Assembly (NCBI GenBank): GCA_032622095.1 | Contig: CP136061.1 | Coordinates: 255,761,582-255,825,581, forward strand | From: Siphonodentalium dalli | Taxonomy: Eukaryota; Mollusca; Scaphopoda; Gadilida; Siphonodentaliidae | Direction of reading: 5' to 3' | DNA: 64,000 bases | In this document: positions 1 to 9,911 of the stretch, piece after piece | Layout of the letters: each line of letters starts with the position of its first letter | Numbering within the stretch: position 1 is the first letter of the stretch | The notes under the pieces: generated by a model | The model's input: only the letters and a program-made list of their open reading frames with translations | Told to the model about the DNA's origin: nothing | Database searches by the model: none | Position numbers and translations under genes: made by a program

Positions 1-93
1 GATATCCATATTTGTATGGTTCTATTGAGACAGACCGAAGATATTTTAGGCTGTTGAAGCTTTATTTGGCCGGTTTGTTGGGTAAAGGGTTAA
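1..93 (+). mobile_element. Family A TTAA element, right part only (cut by window edge)
   Basis: The first 93 bases match the right-hand segment of family A elements such as 59970-60370 and end in TGTTGGGTAAAGGG followed by TTAA. The left part lies outside the window. The terminal TTAA (90-93) is shared with the next element, family B, so two TTAA elements abut on one target site. No coding capacity. Confidence 0.9.
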
Positions 94-736
94 CCCTTTG
101 AGTGCCAGGTCCAATTTTTGTATCAACCCATATACCCTGTGCCAATGCATTCTCTTATATATGCGAGTCGACCATAGGTCGCCTCGCATATATAAGAGAA
201 TGCATTGGCTTAACAATTATTATTATTTTTTTTTTTTTTACAAATTTTTACAATTTTAATATATTTTATTATATTCTTTAACCCTTTACCCAACAGAAGG
301 GCCCTGTGCCAATGCATTCTCTTATATATGCGAGTCGACCATAGGTCGCCTCGCATATATAAGAGAATGCATTGGTTTAACACATTAATAATTATAAAAT
401 TGTTAAAGAATGTAATAAAAAATGGTAAAAAGTGTTAAAAAAAGATTTTGTTTAGGCCAATGCATTCTCTTATATATGCGAGGCGACCTATGATCGACTC
501 GCATATATAAGAAAATGCATTGGCACAGGGCATAACTGTAACTATCACAATGTGGTCAAGGAGCCGGTTCCGATGATATCCATATGTGTATGGTTCTATT
601 GAGACAGACCGAAGATATTTTAGGCTGTTGAAGCTTTATTTGGCCGGTTTTGGCCGGTTTGTTGGGTAAAGGGTTAACAGACTTATTGTGTAGGTTTAGG
701 GCCGATAATATCGGCCCCTGGCACTCAAAGGGTTAA
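90..736 (+). mobile_element. Family B TTAA element split by a family A insertion
   Basis: Starts TTAA-CCCTTTGAGTGCCAGG and ends CCTGGCACTCAAAGGG-TTAA, which are inverted termini. It contains one hairpin module (about 145-210) and a T-rich spacer. At 278-677 it is interrupted by a complete family A element. The intact copy at 48698-48948 has a single TTAA where this copy has two, so the insertion site and duplication are directly visible. TTAA targets and CCC-starting ends fit the piggyBac superfamily; no transposase is present. Confidence 0.92.
278..677 (+). mobile_element. Family A TTAA element, full length, nested in family B
   Basis: Bounded by TTAA (278-281 and 674-677), with inverted ends CCCTTTACCCAACA and TGTTGGGTAAAGGG. 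It contains two hairpin modules (about 307-375 and 457-524). The second is the reverse complement of the first, so the middle of the element also folds back. A conserved tail follows, with TTTGGCCGG repeated. There is no coding capacity. Piggybac-like MITE is the inferred class. Confidence 0.93.
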
Positions 737-1535
737 AGGAAGATAATTTACGTATTTAAATTATGCTCAATGTTCACGTAAACCAAACACGAGTCTCATC
801 ATCACTCAAATCTCCCGAGTGAAACTCGCAGCAAACGATGATTACAGAAAACGTATTCATGTCTGAAATCATCGATGATTACCGCACCTCTCGTGGTGAC
901 TTGATGAAAGTCTGCTTAAATTGAGGCTCAAATTATGTGTTAATTAATAAAATGAGCTTCTTTATTGGGAAGCGTTAGGAAATGGAAGTGATCATTGAAG
1001 GTACCAACTGTTAACATCCCTCATCTCTACTGTGAAAACCAGGGGTGGTGCAAGGGGAGGGGTCAGGTTAATAGCCCCCCCCCACATTGCTGTAATTATT
1101 TCCCACAGGGTTAACATATAAATGGCCTGCAGTCCTGAGTATCCATGATTTGTGATAATTAAATCACCAGGATTGGCATTGGCGCAAAGCTTCTGTATGA
1201 AAAAAATCATATTGTCGGGCATGAAATGTACCTTTAAATTTTGGATTTATAATTGAGAGTCAGAATTGCATGAATAAAATATTGACATTTTTAACCTCAC
1301 ACCGAAAAAATTCAAACTAGGAATTGCGTGCATTAAAATGTTCCAATATGTTTTTGTTGGCATCTGAAATTTTTAGGAATGATTGCAGGTATTTTGTATG
1401 TTTTAATATCAAAACTACTATTAACCAATCAGGGCCCAGAATTTGTTTTAATTCTCTCCTGCATCTTGCCCCAAAATCTGTTGGATGGCGCTGCACCAAT
1501 CAAATGACTTCACTGTAACCTTTAACATAAACAGC
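737..1535. other. Unassigned AT-rich stretch
   Basis: No gene or clear repeat family recognised. It contains a C-run (about 1073-1083) and short unrelated ORFs on both strands without coding character. Confidence 0.5.
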
Positions 1536-2118
1536 AGAACAAACAGGGTGAATTTTGTAAATAGTACTGTGGGACTGTTTATCAGTGTTTATGTCCAGAA
1601 CACAACATATGTATCACACTTATGATTGATTTGACGTATCAACTCCTGACAGTCATGCCCCAAGAAGGAACCATAAAAGATTGCATCTACCAGGCAGACA
1701 CTCCCTCGGGGAGGAGAAGCTGTAGAACAAACAGGGTGAATTTTGTAACTGGTATTGTGGGACTGTTGATCAGTGTTTATGTCGCCAACACCACGATTAA
1801 TTTGACATATCAACTCGTGAAAACAAAGGAAATCCATGACACTCATGGGCCAAGAAGGAACAATAAAAGATTGCATCTACAGTAATGCCCCAAGTAATGA
1901 ACTCCTTAACCACAGCAGAATTATGGGTAACTTTTCAGGATTTAGTCGGAAATATGGCTTGTTGCCATTCATCGGAAAGCTCTCAGTGAGAGCTTTCTGA
2001 TGAATGGCAACAAGCCATATTTCCGACTAAATCCTGAAAAGTTACCCATAATTCTTCTGTGGTTAAGGAGTCGATTACTTAGGGCATTACATGTACCAGG
2101 CAGACACTCCCTCGGGAT
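1536..2118. repeat. Tandem duplication of a ~190-bp unit, second unit carrying a family C insertion
   Basis: The segment starting AGAACAAACAGGGTGAAT at 1536 recurs at 1724 (period 188-190). Unit 1 reads through ATTGCATCTACCAGGCAG without interruption. Unit 2 has family C inserted at the same TA (1878-1879). Unit 1 is therefore a paralogous empty site for that insertion. ORFs at 1589-1885 on both strands reflect this repeat and are not considered genes. Confidence 0.85.
1880..2093. mobile_element. Family C TA element, full length
   Basis: Begins CAGTAATGCCC after TA and ends in a slightly altered GGGCATTACATG before TA. The two halves form a near-perfect ~100-bp inverted repeat meeting at CTCTCAGTGAGAG. 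Target TA and short palindromic structure suggest a Tc1/mariner-type MITE. No transposase. Confidence 0.9.
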
Positions 2119-2236
2119 GAGAAGCGAATTGTCTGGGATGGAGCCGAGTCTCAGGTTGCAGAAATGAAGAGTCATGACCAGGAATGTAAACACCCACACC
2201 TCTCACCCCCCACCCCCGGTCAAGTGGTGTATTTCT

Positions 2237-2513
2237 TTAACCATTTCATGAGGTTCACGATGGGAGCTGAGCTGGTGCAGCATTAGAGACCCTGTGCCAG
2301 AGCATTCTCTAATATATGCAAGTCTCCCATAGGGAACCTGTTATATATAATAGAATTCACTGGCTTACAAAGTCAAGGTAAATATTGTTCGTCCAATGTA
2401 TTCTCTTATATATGCGAGACTCAATATAGGAGACTTGCATATATACATAAGACAATATATTGGCACAGGGTTTTCACAAATATTTCAGGATGCTCCAGTA
2501 ATGGAAGGGTTAA
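2237..2513 (-). mobile_element. Family E TTAA element, diverged
   Basis: Flanked by TTAA on both sides. The left end is diverged and the right end reads GCTCCAGTAATGGAAGGG. It contains two E-type hairpins (about 2291-2356 and 2394-2466), the first degraded. Orientation follows the GGTGCAGCATTA side being on the left. Confidence 0.82.
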
Positions 2514-3051
2514 TAGTATAACTTTGTCGGGGTCAGAGTGGCGTGGGTAGATTCTGATATTGCCCGTCATTTTATACTGTGAAGAGAGTGATCGTGAATT
2601 CCATTTGGTCCACAGAAAATTCCAAGGTGAGCATTCTCACCATGTTCCCTTGACAGAAACACTTCATTTCCCACCCTTAAATACATTTTGACACCCCGCT
2701 GGTACGTTAGTCTCCTTATAAGAACTATAATCCATGATCATGTTTCACAATGTCTTATGTTTGATCATTTCGAGACATTGAAAGTCCTTTTCCTTTTTTT
2801 ATGAAACATTTTTCAAAAATTTCAAAAGATTTGTTTTGAAAAACATGAAAAAAATTAAAATTCAGGGGCAGGTCTTTAAAATAGTGTCGGTATGGCAAAC
2901 ACAACCACCAATATTTCCCCAGCCAAGGGCAAGGGGACTGGACACTGTGAATGCCCCATGGCTCTAAACCTATGAAATTATTCTAATAAGAAAATTGACT
3001 AAAAGTCCCTCTTGTTCATCCGGTTAGAGGGTTCATCGAGTGAAAATACAC

Positions 3052-3300
3052 TTAACCCTTTCATGATGGGAGCTGCGCTGGTGCAGCATTACAGACCCTG
3101 TGCCAGTGCATCCTCTTAAATATGCGAGGCTCCCTATATAAGAGAATGCACTGGCTTACAAGGTCAAGGAAAATATTGTTAGGCCAATGCATTCTCTTAT
3201 ATATGCAAGGTGCCCTATGGGCAACTTGTATATATAAGAGAATGCATTGGCACAGGGTTTTACGCAAAATTTCAGGAAGCTCCAGTCATGAAAGGGTTAA
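3052..3300 (-). mobile_element. Family E TTAA element, full length
   Basis: TTAA on both sides, with ends CCCTTTCATGATGGGAGCT and AGCTCCAGTCATGAAAGGG. Two E-type hairpins with TATATAAGAGAATGCA arms are present; the first is shortened. Plus- and minus-strand ORFs here are symmetric products of the hairpins. Confidence 0.92.
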
Positions 3301-3332
3301 TCTCAGACAGTCTTTTCTGGTGGGGTAGTTGG

Positions 3333-3586
3333 CAAGCCTTGAAATAGTGTGTCTGTCATTTGCAGAATGAGGTTCCCAGAGGGTGAATTTAGTGATGCTA
3401 CCCCGCATAGCGGGCTAGCATCACCATATTCACCCTCTGGGGACCTCATTCTGCATACACCTCAGCAGAATAAGGTTCCCAGAGGGTGAATTTGGTTATG
3501 CTAGCCCACTATGCGGGGTAGCATCACTAACTTCACCCTCTGGGGACCTCATTCTGCAAATGACAGACACCCTATTTCAAGGCTTG
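3333..3586. mobile_element. Family D element, double-hairpin form, with 8-bp target duplication
   Basis: Inverted ends CAAGCCTTGAAATAGTGTG and its complement enclose two copies of the module GAATGAGGTNCCCAGAGGG / CCCTCTGGGGACCTCATTC. The flanks are GTAGTTGG at 3325-3332 and 3587-3594, a perfect 8-bp duplication. CA-starting ends plus 8-bp duplications suggest a hAT-like MITE. No coding region. Confidence 0.93.
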
Positions 3587-4285
3587 GTAGTTGGTGTCTC
3601 AGGTGACGTTAGTGGGTGAGAAACTCATGGCCATATCTGAATGATAAAGTTGGCGAGAAGCACGAAGATTCGAGTAAAAAACTCGAGAGAAGATCTTTTG
3701 CACTCAGATAACCTGCTATAATGGTCAACCATCTGAGTACTAATGATGTTCTCTCCAGTTTTTTAGTCAAATCTTTGCCCTATGAAATTATTCTGCTCTC
3801 AGCAGCCAAGAAGTCAACAATTTACCTGTAATAATGATTTACCTGTAATAATGATCTATCTGTAATAATGATGGCCTGAGTTCAAACAGGTGTATAGTGA
3901 TGATTGGCACTGTTTTTTGCAGCTCATGAAAGATGGGATCTAAACTATAAAAGTCTGGCACGAATCTGAGGAATCAGAAATTCAATTGCTCTCGGTAACA
4001 TAATATAGACATTTTTTTTTTTAAATCTTGACATGGTTTTCATGTTTCCTTTTTTATATTGAGATCAGATTAATTTTAATTGTCTTTAAATCTACCCATT
4101 TCGGGACATAGAAAAGTCCTTTTCCCTTTTTTTATGAAAAAATTTCAAAATATTATTTTGAAAAGTATGAAAAAAATTTAATTTCAGGGTCGGGTATTTA
4201 AAATATTGTCGGAATGGAAAACACAACCACAAATATTGTCCCAGCCAAGGGCAAAGGGACAGGACCCTGTGTATGCCCCATTGCT

Positions 4286-4537
4286 TTAACCCTTTGAGTG
4301 CCAGGTCAATTTTTGTATCAACCCATATACCCTGTGCCAATGCATTCTCTTATATATGCGAGTCGACGCGAGTCGACCATAGGTCGCCTCGCATATAAAA
4401 GAGAATGCATTGGCCTAACAATATTTTTTTTTTTTTTTTTTTTTTACAATTTTAATAATTTATTCTTATATTCTTTAACAGACTTATTTTGTAGGTTTAG
4501 GGCCGATGAGATCGGCCCCTGGCACTCAAAGGGTTAA
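4286..4537 (+). mobile_element. Family B TTAA element, full length
   Basis: TTAA-CCCTTTGAGTGCCAGG at the left and CCTGGCACTCAAAGGG-TTAA at the right, with one hairpin (about 4337-4413), a T-run and a GGGCCGATGAGATCGGCCC palindrome near the right end. The paralogous duplicate at about 2961 reads GGCTCTAAACC without the insert, showing the target was a single TTAA-like site. Confidence 0.93.
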
Positions 4538-4849
4538 ACCTATGAAAATGTTCTACCCTCAGCAGCAAAGCAGTAAAGAAGTCAATGATTTACCTGTAAT
4601 AATGAGTTCAAACAGGTGTAGTGATGATTGGCAGAGTTTTTTGCAGCTCATGACAGATGGGATCTAAACTAAAGTCTGGCACGAATCTGAGGAATCAGAA
4701 ATTCAATTGCCTTCCATGTCATAATATAGATAATATTGGCTCTAAATGTGCACTGAGATCTGTCATACTAGGATCTGCTGCAAAAAGGTTTAAAAATTGG
4801 AGGCAAGAGTTAATTGGTAAGCTTCAGCAGATGTTTATGTGAGAATTAG

Positions 4850-5665
4850 GGATAGGATTATCCAGTTCCGGTCTGATATGATAGCATGCAATCCTACAAA
4901 TAGGGTTATGAGCTGAACAGACATCGGATGGATCAAACATCCAACATTTCCAGATAAACAAAGATGAATTACTCTAGAATGGAAAAGCAGAACAGAACAA
5001 TGGAACCCCCTATTGAATGTCCTCATAGCAGTGAACATCTATACCAAATCCCATTGAGATCCCAGTACAACTGTTGAAGTTACAACATGAACAGACACCA
5101 GACGAACCAAAAAGCCAACATTTCCAGATGAACAAAGATGTATAACTCTAGAATGGAAAATCCGAACAAAACGATGGAACCCTCTATTGAATGCCCTCAT
5201 AGTAGTGAACATCCATACAAAATTTCATTGAGATCCGAGCACTACTGTTCAGGTTATGACATGAACAGACACCAGATGGACCAAAAATCCAACATTTCAA
5301 GATAAACATTTAAAGATGAATAACTCTAGAATGGAAAATCCAAACAAAACGATGGAACCCTCTATTTAATGTCCTCATAGTTGTGAACATCCACACCACA
5401 TTTGGTTGAGATCCCAGCACAACTGTTGAAGTTACGACATGAACAGACACCAGACGGACCAAAAAGCCACTATTTCCAGATAAACAAAGATGAACAACTC
5501 TAGAATGGAAAATCCAAACAAAACGATGGAACCCTCTATTTAATTTAGTGAACATCCATACCTAATTTCATTGAGATCCGAGCACTACTGTTCGTTATGA
5601 CACGAACAGACATCGGACGGACGTACGGGCTCACGCACGGCTAGACGGACGGACGGACAGGTGCA
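4850..5665. repeat. Tandem repeat, ~174-bp unit, 4-5 copies
   Basis: Copies of 'catgaacagacaccag' start near 4913, 5086, 5260, 5438 and 5601, giving spacings of 173, 174, 178 and 163. The unit includes 'taactctagaatggaaaa' and 'cattgagatcc'. The array ends in a GGACGGACGGAC tail. A single related copy lies at 35400-35745, so the unit is part of a dispersed family. ORFs read through this array only because it repeats. Confidence 0.88.
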
Positions 5666-5675
5666 AAACAGAAAA

Positions 5676-5810
5676 TGAGGCCTAAGCAGAATAAAGTCCC
5701 AAGAGGATGAATTTGGTGACAATATCCCACCGCCACGCAGGATAGCATCACTAAATTCACCCTCTGGGGACCTCATTCTGCAAATGACAGACACACTATT
5801 TGCAGGACTG
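5676..5810. mobile_element. Family D element, right half
   Basis: Begins within the AATGAGGCCTAAGCAGAAT portion and runs through the CCCTCTGGGGACCTCATTC arm to a diverged end (TGCAGGACTG). The left half is missing, and it abuts the tandem array upstream. Confidence 0.8.
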
Positions 5811-6080
5811 ATAGCATGCTATACCACAAGGCCCTGCGGACTTGAGCAATCAGACTTGCCAGGCCGATTGCTCGTGAGTCGTGTTCTCAGCAGACTTGAG
5901 CAATTTGGCTCCCTACTCTATGACTTTAACTGGTTCGCTGCTAAATATCCTACATACACGTAATAAAATGCGTATATATATTTCAACAAACAGAAAATTA
6001 TTGAAATTTATGCTCGGAGTTGATAAGTTGCACTCTTTTCTCAAATTTGACCCCAATATATATACATTTGTAATTATGTT

Positions 6081-6427
6081 ATGAGCCTGGATGTCTAACT
6101 AGGCTATGGTTATGAGCTTCGATGTCTCAATAGGCTATGGTTATGAGTCTGGCTGTCTCATTAGTCTATGGCTATGCCTATGGGCCTGGATGTCTCATTA
6201 GCCATTAGGCTATGGTTATGAGCCTTGATGTCTCATTAGACTATGGTTATGGGTCTCGATATCTCATTAGGTAATGATTATGAGTCTGGATGTCTCATTA
6301 GGCAATGGTTATAGGCCTGGATGTCTCATTAGGCTATGGTTATGAGCCTGGTTGTCTGTTTGTCAAAGTAGGTTATCGATATGAGCCTGGATGTCTGATT
6401 AGGTTATGGTTATGAGCTTGGTTGTCG
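6081..6427. repeat. Tandem repeat, 31-bp unit, ~11 copies
   Basis: Unit 'ggctatggttatgagcct' plus 'ggatgtctcatta' repeats with period 31 and frequent substitutions. One unit is extended by a small insertion near 6353-6366. No gene. Confidence 0.9.
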
Positions 6428-6959
6428 GCCGCCCTTAGGGCAAAACATTTGTAATTTTTCTGAAACTTTTCGCGATATAAGTACCTTTTCTGACAATTTT
6501 ATTGGTCGGCATCCATTCAAACTTCACAATGTCCCAATTTAATTATATATGTAACAATATTTCTGAAATATTACCTGACAAACGCTATTTAAATGATCAA
6601 ACTAAACAAGAGTTGACTAAACAAGACAGTGTCATCGCCAAAGCCCATATCTGGGCTTCCAGCACTCTTACATAGGGTCCAAATATGGGCTTTCAGCACT
6701 GAACCAGTTAAGCGATTCCAGCCAGACCTATATCACATGACTTACGCCTTACTATCACAATAAACTTAGAAAGTGACACTTGCACACTTGAGCAATTGGC
6801 ATAATAACAAACATGTTTGATATGCGAGTCCGATTGTTCGCGAGTCAGATTGCTCAGTGAAATAACCCCGAAGACTTGAACAATCGGGCTGGTGAGCAAT
6901 AGTGCTGTTTGATTGCTCAAGTGTGTGCAGGCCTTTAAAGGCACAGATGGCCTTCACTG
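6428..6959. other. Unassigned stretch with CTTGAGCAAT motifs
   Basis: No gene recognised. Short motifs such as 'ttgagcaat', 'gattgctc' and 'cgagtcagattgctc' recur here (6781-6930) and at 5835-5910, suggesting remnants of a small unclassified repeat. Confidence 0.4.
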
Positions 6960-7211
6960 TTAAAATAGTCACACCCATTAAAACTGCCATCAATAGAAAG
7001 AATATTAAATAATAGACGTTTTGATCTTATACCAATCATAAATATTGCGTAAATTGTATGTTATTGTCAAGTTCATATACTGTGTTATGTAAACAAAAGC
7101 CAGGTTCTGTAACATTTTTGTGAGATTTATGATTGGTATAAGAACAAAATCTGTCTATATTTTAATATTATTTCTGTTTATGGCAGTTTTAACGCATATG
7201 ACTATTTTAAC
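6960..7211. repeat. Long imperfect inverted repeat (MITE-like)
   Basis: Outer arms GTTAAAATAGTCA and TGACTATTTTAAC, then AACTGCCAT / ATGGCAGTT and TTATACCAATCATAAAT / ATTTATGATTGGTATAA. The whole 250 bp can fold. A TTAA lies at each outer edge. No family assignment. Confidence 0.75.
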
Positions 7212-8124
7212 ATAATACCCACCACGAAAGCCATCCATGCCTTTAAGGCCACTATTAAATCTATTTTGTGGAAAGTTCAGCAATTTATCAATTATTGGCT
7301 GGCATCAAGCTTTCCAATTGTTGGAAATTTTGAGACCTGACACCCCCCCCCCCCCCCCCCCAAGCTTGAACAATTTCCAACTGTTTCTGACAGCCATTTC
7401 AGTCCAAATTTTGTTACCAAAAATAGGGAAATATGCAAATGTTGGTCTAAAAACTACAAATTATCCACTAATAAATTGTTCGAAAATCAAACTACGAAAA
7501 CAATTTCAACCTATTGTTTGTGTGAAATTTCCAACAAATGTTGTGTCAGTTATATCAAATTTCCAAATGTTGAACATTTGACCAAAGTTGGGGAGGGGGG
7601 TTAAGACACCCCACCCCTGTCGTCACGTCCCTGTCTCAACCCATTGTACAAGGACATAAATATATCGTGGATTTATCTATGCATTGCACATTTGAATACA
7701 ATTACCGTTTAGTTACCTTATCGTATGTAGGTGGGGACTGGGGACTGAATTCTCATTTTAATATATATTTACTATCTGAACGGACATGGCGCATTTGAAC
7801 CACAATACTTGTGTATACTGTAGTGGGGATAATATAGGTCGCCAAATACACGAAATACCTATACATACTCTACAAAATCTAAGCATATAAGCAGAGCGAG
7901 TTTCAGCTGTTTTCTGTGTTTCGCACAGAAGTGAAGCAAACGCTCTTTATTCAATCCGTATAATAAACAGACTACATTTTGACACCTTTTTTGTTACCAA
8001 GTTAAACATTCCAACCTACCTCCGGGTTTAGATCCCGACAACAATCCCATTTCTTGGGATAAATATTCCCTTGCCCCGACGGGCCGACCCTTCGATCTGT
8101 TGAAAGATTCCAAACAAGGGTTAC
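7212..8124. other. Unassigned region with long C-run
   Basis: A C-run of about 20 bases at 7342-7361 drives a proline stretch in a spurious ORF. Motifs such as 'gccatttcagtccaaa' and 'gttggaaatt' also occur near 29310 and 30790, so part of this is probably an old dispersed repeat. No gene seen. Confidence 0.45.
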
Positions 8125-8512
8125 TTAAAGCTACTCAAACCGGTCCCAATATCATAAAGTTACAACAAGAACATTTCTTCAAAATACGCTTTTGTTATCA
8201 GAATCGATTAATTACAACAAAATAATGCTAACTGCTGTCAACTATAGTATAAAATTTTGGCCGCATTACCACTTGATTTTAGAGTTAAGCATCTTCGTCC
8301 GCAATTTTGTCCGAGACCGTTGGTTTGATGACTCTTTTCTGGGCCGCAAATAATTACACAATTCAAGAAATAACAAACTTCAAAAATCGATATCTGATCA
8401 CTCTGCGCTTTGATGGTGGGTTCCTCGATTCGAATCAAATATTTAGTTTTACCCCCGAAGCAACAAAAAAAATAGTAACTTGGGAGCGTTAATTCGGATT
8501 ATGCATCTTTAA
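8125..8512 (-). mobile_element. Family L element (TTAAAG ends), copy 1
   Basis: Runs from TTAAAGCTACTCA to GCATCTTTAA. Its reverse complement matches 23921-24327 over essentially the whole length, including 'gatcagatat', 'ggtctcggacaaaattg' and 'ctctaaaatcaagtgg'. Short inverted ends TTAAAG. Both strands show ORFs of about 60 codons that are not conserved between copies. Confidence 0.85.
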
Positions 8513-8988
8513 TATGACTAAATATTCCCCAACTAAAATAAGGGACAAATGCGGTATTATATCGAACTGAAAGTACATGTAGGACAATATTAGACCCTTG
8601 GTCTAAAACAATACATTTTACACCGAATATATAACGTAATTGTATATTTGAGCTATCATAATCTATTTTCTAAGTTTAAAAATTCCAACCGATTTATTGT
8701 CAACACTCGATCGGTCTATGACTTGTAGAATCCAATTGTTGAAAATGTTACCAATATGAGTGAAAGAAAAGCAACGTCCTCTTCCAACTGCCACCTAGCT
8801 CGTCCTTGATGAAAGCAACTGATTATCATGGGGCTCATCTAATCTAAATACATATTTCCAACAACCCATAACGCTAAGTATAACATAGGCCAATAACGCG
8901 AATAACAATCTATATCATAAATTTTTTTTTGTTGCAGTTGGCTCACCATACATTACCAGTCGATGTGACGAATTCTACCGGTAAAACA
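8513..8988. other. Unassigned AT-rich stretch
   Basis: Nothing recognised: no ORF of note, no repeat matching other parts of the window. Confidence 0.4.
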
Positions 8989-9069
8989 GTTTGCGATTTC
9001 AAAACGTGTACCGGTACGGGTAGCTACCCGTACGCGTACCGGTACCCGTACCGGTTTGAAATCGCAAAC
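8989..9069. repeat. Cruciform with TACCGG microsatellite core
   Basis: Perfect 15-bp arms GTTTGCGATTTCAAA (8989-9003) and TTTGAAATCGCAAAC (9055-9069) flank a core made almost only of 'gtaccggtac' and 'gggtagctaccc' palindromes. Core and arms together are highly self-complementary. Confidence 0.85.
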
Positions 9070-9618
9070 TCGCTATTATTACAGTAGGTGTATTTTGAAG
9101 TGCAAACTGCCACATATGGCTTTAAGAAAGGTCCTTTAATCGAATCAAATGACAATGGGAGTAAAGTTAGCACACGATATAATGGTATCTAAGTTGTTCA
9201 CCCCCCTCCCCCCACAGTGGAGATCATCCTAACCACGTCCCTGATATAAATTTTAAAGTAGTGGGAAAATGTAGGGGGTCATTGTAGCACCGGAAAGAGA
9301 GAGAAGAGAGAGAAGTAGCATACACCTGTTCTTCAATCCCATTGCGAAATGTATGTAATTATACATGTATGCATATATGGTGAATAAATCTGTTTAAACA
9401 CCAGAACTAATGGAGGAACCAAATTGGTTGCAATTTCACAGCACATTCCCTCAAACAGTCTGGATATCTGCGAATAAAGGCTTACCCCGGGGTTATGTAC
9501 AGAGAGTGAGCGGCATGAGTGCATTATCCCCAGGGCTGTGTACAGTCAATGATATCAGTGCAGCAGGCCGCTATTGCAAAAATCTTAGTTTGCTCAACGT
9601 AAAAAGTTAGGATAGGTA
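9070..9618. other. Unassigned stretch
   Basis: Contains C-runs (9200-9215) and a GA-rich microsatellite (9295-9316). No gene or family recognised. Confidence 0.4.
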
Positions 9619-9620
9619 TA

Positions 9621-9753
9621 CAGTAATGCCCTAAATAATCGACTCGTTAACCAGAGCAGAATTATGGGAAATTTTTCAGGATTTAGTCGGAAATATGGCT
9701 TGTTGCTCTCAGTGAGAGCTTTCTGATGAATGGCATCATTTAGGGCATTACTG
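9621..9753. mobile_element. Family C TA element with internal deletion
   Basis: TA-CAGTAATGCCC on the left and GGGCATTACTG-TA on the right, but most of the right arm between the centre and the terminus is lost, giving 133 bp. Confidence 0.88.
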
Positions 9754-9824
9754 TAGGTCCTCTAATATTTCTTTTATTTTCTTCATTTTCATCTTGAATT
9801 TTGTTTATAATTTAACTCTGATAT

Positions 9825-9909
9825 TCATGACGGGAGCTGCGCTGGTGCAGCATTAAAGATCCTGTGCCACTGTGCATTCTCTTATATATGTGAGTCGCCC
9901 AAAGGGAAT
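9825..9909 (-). mobile_element. Family E fragment (GGTGCAGCATTA end)
   Basis: ATTCATGACGGGAGCTGCGC through part of the first hairpin arm, broken where family M sequence begins. The TTAA target is not preserved. Confidence 0.75.
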
Positions 9910-9911
9910 CA

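Larger units (their letters stand above)
2985..3779. mobile_element. Composite insertion flanked by a 15-bp direct repeat
   Basis: CTATGAAATTATTCT occurs at 2970-2984 and again at 3780-3794, and only once in the paralogous unit 2. The insert has weakly inverted ends (ATTGACTAAAA on the left, TTTTAGTCAAAT on the right). It itself carries a family E element and a family D element. The class of the outer insert is unknown, and a 15-bp duplication is unusually long for a DNA transposon. Confidence 0.65.
2770..4720. repeat. Segmental duplication: two diverged copies of a ~430-bp unit, each broken by later insertions
   Basis: Unit 1 (about 2770-2984 continued at 3780-3990) and unit 2 (about 4085-4285 continued at 4538-4720) share long stretches, for example AGTCCTTTTCC, CCCAGCCAAGGGCAA and GTCTGGCACGAATCTGAGG. 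Unit 1 is interrupted by a ~795-bp insert. Unit 2 is interrupted by family B. Each unit provides the empty site for the other's insertion. Confidence 0.85.
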
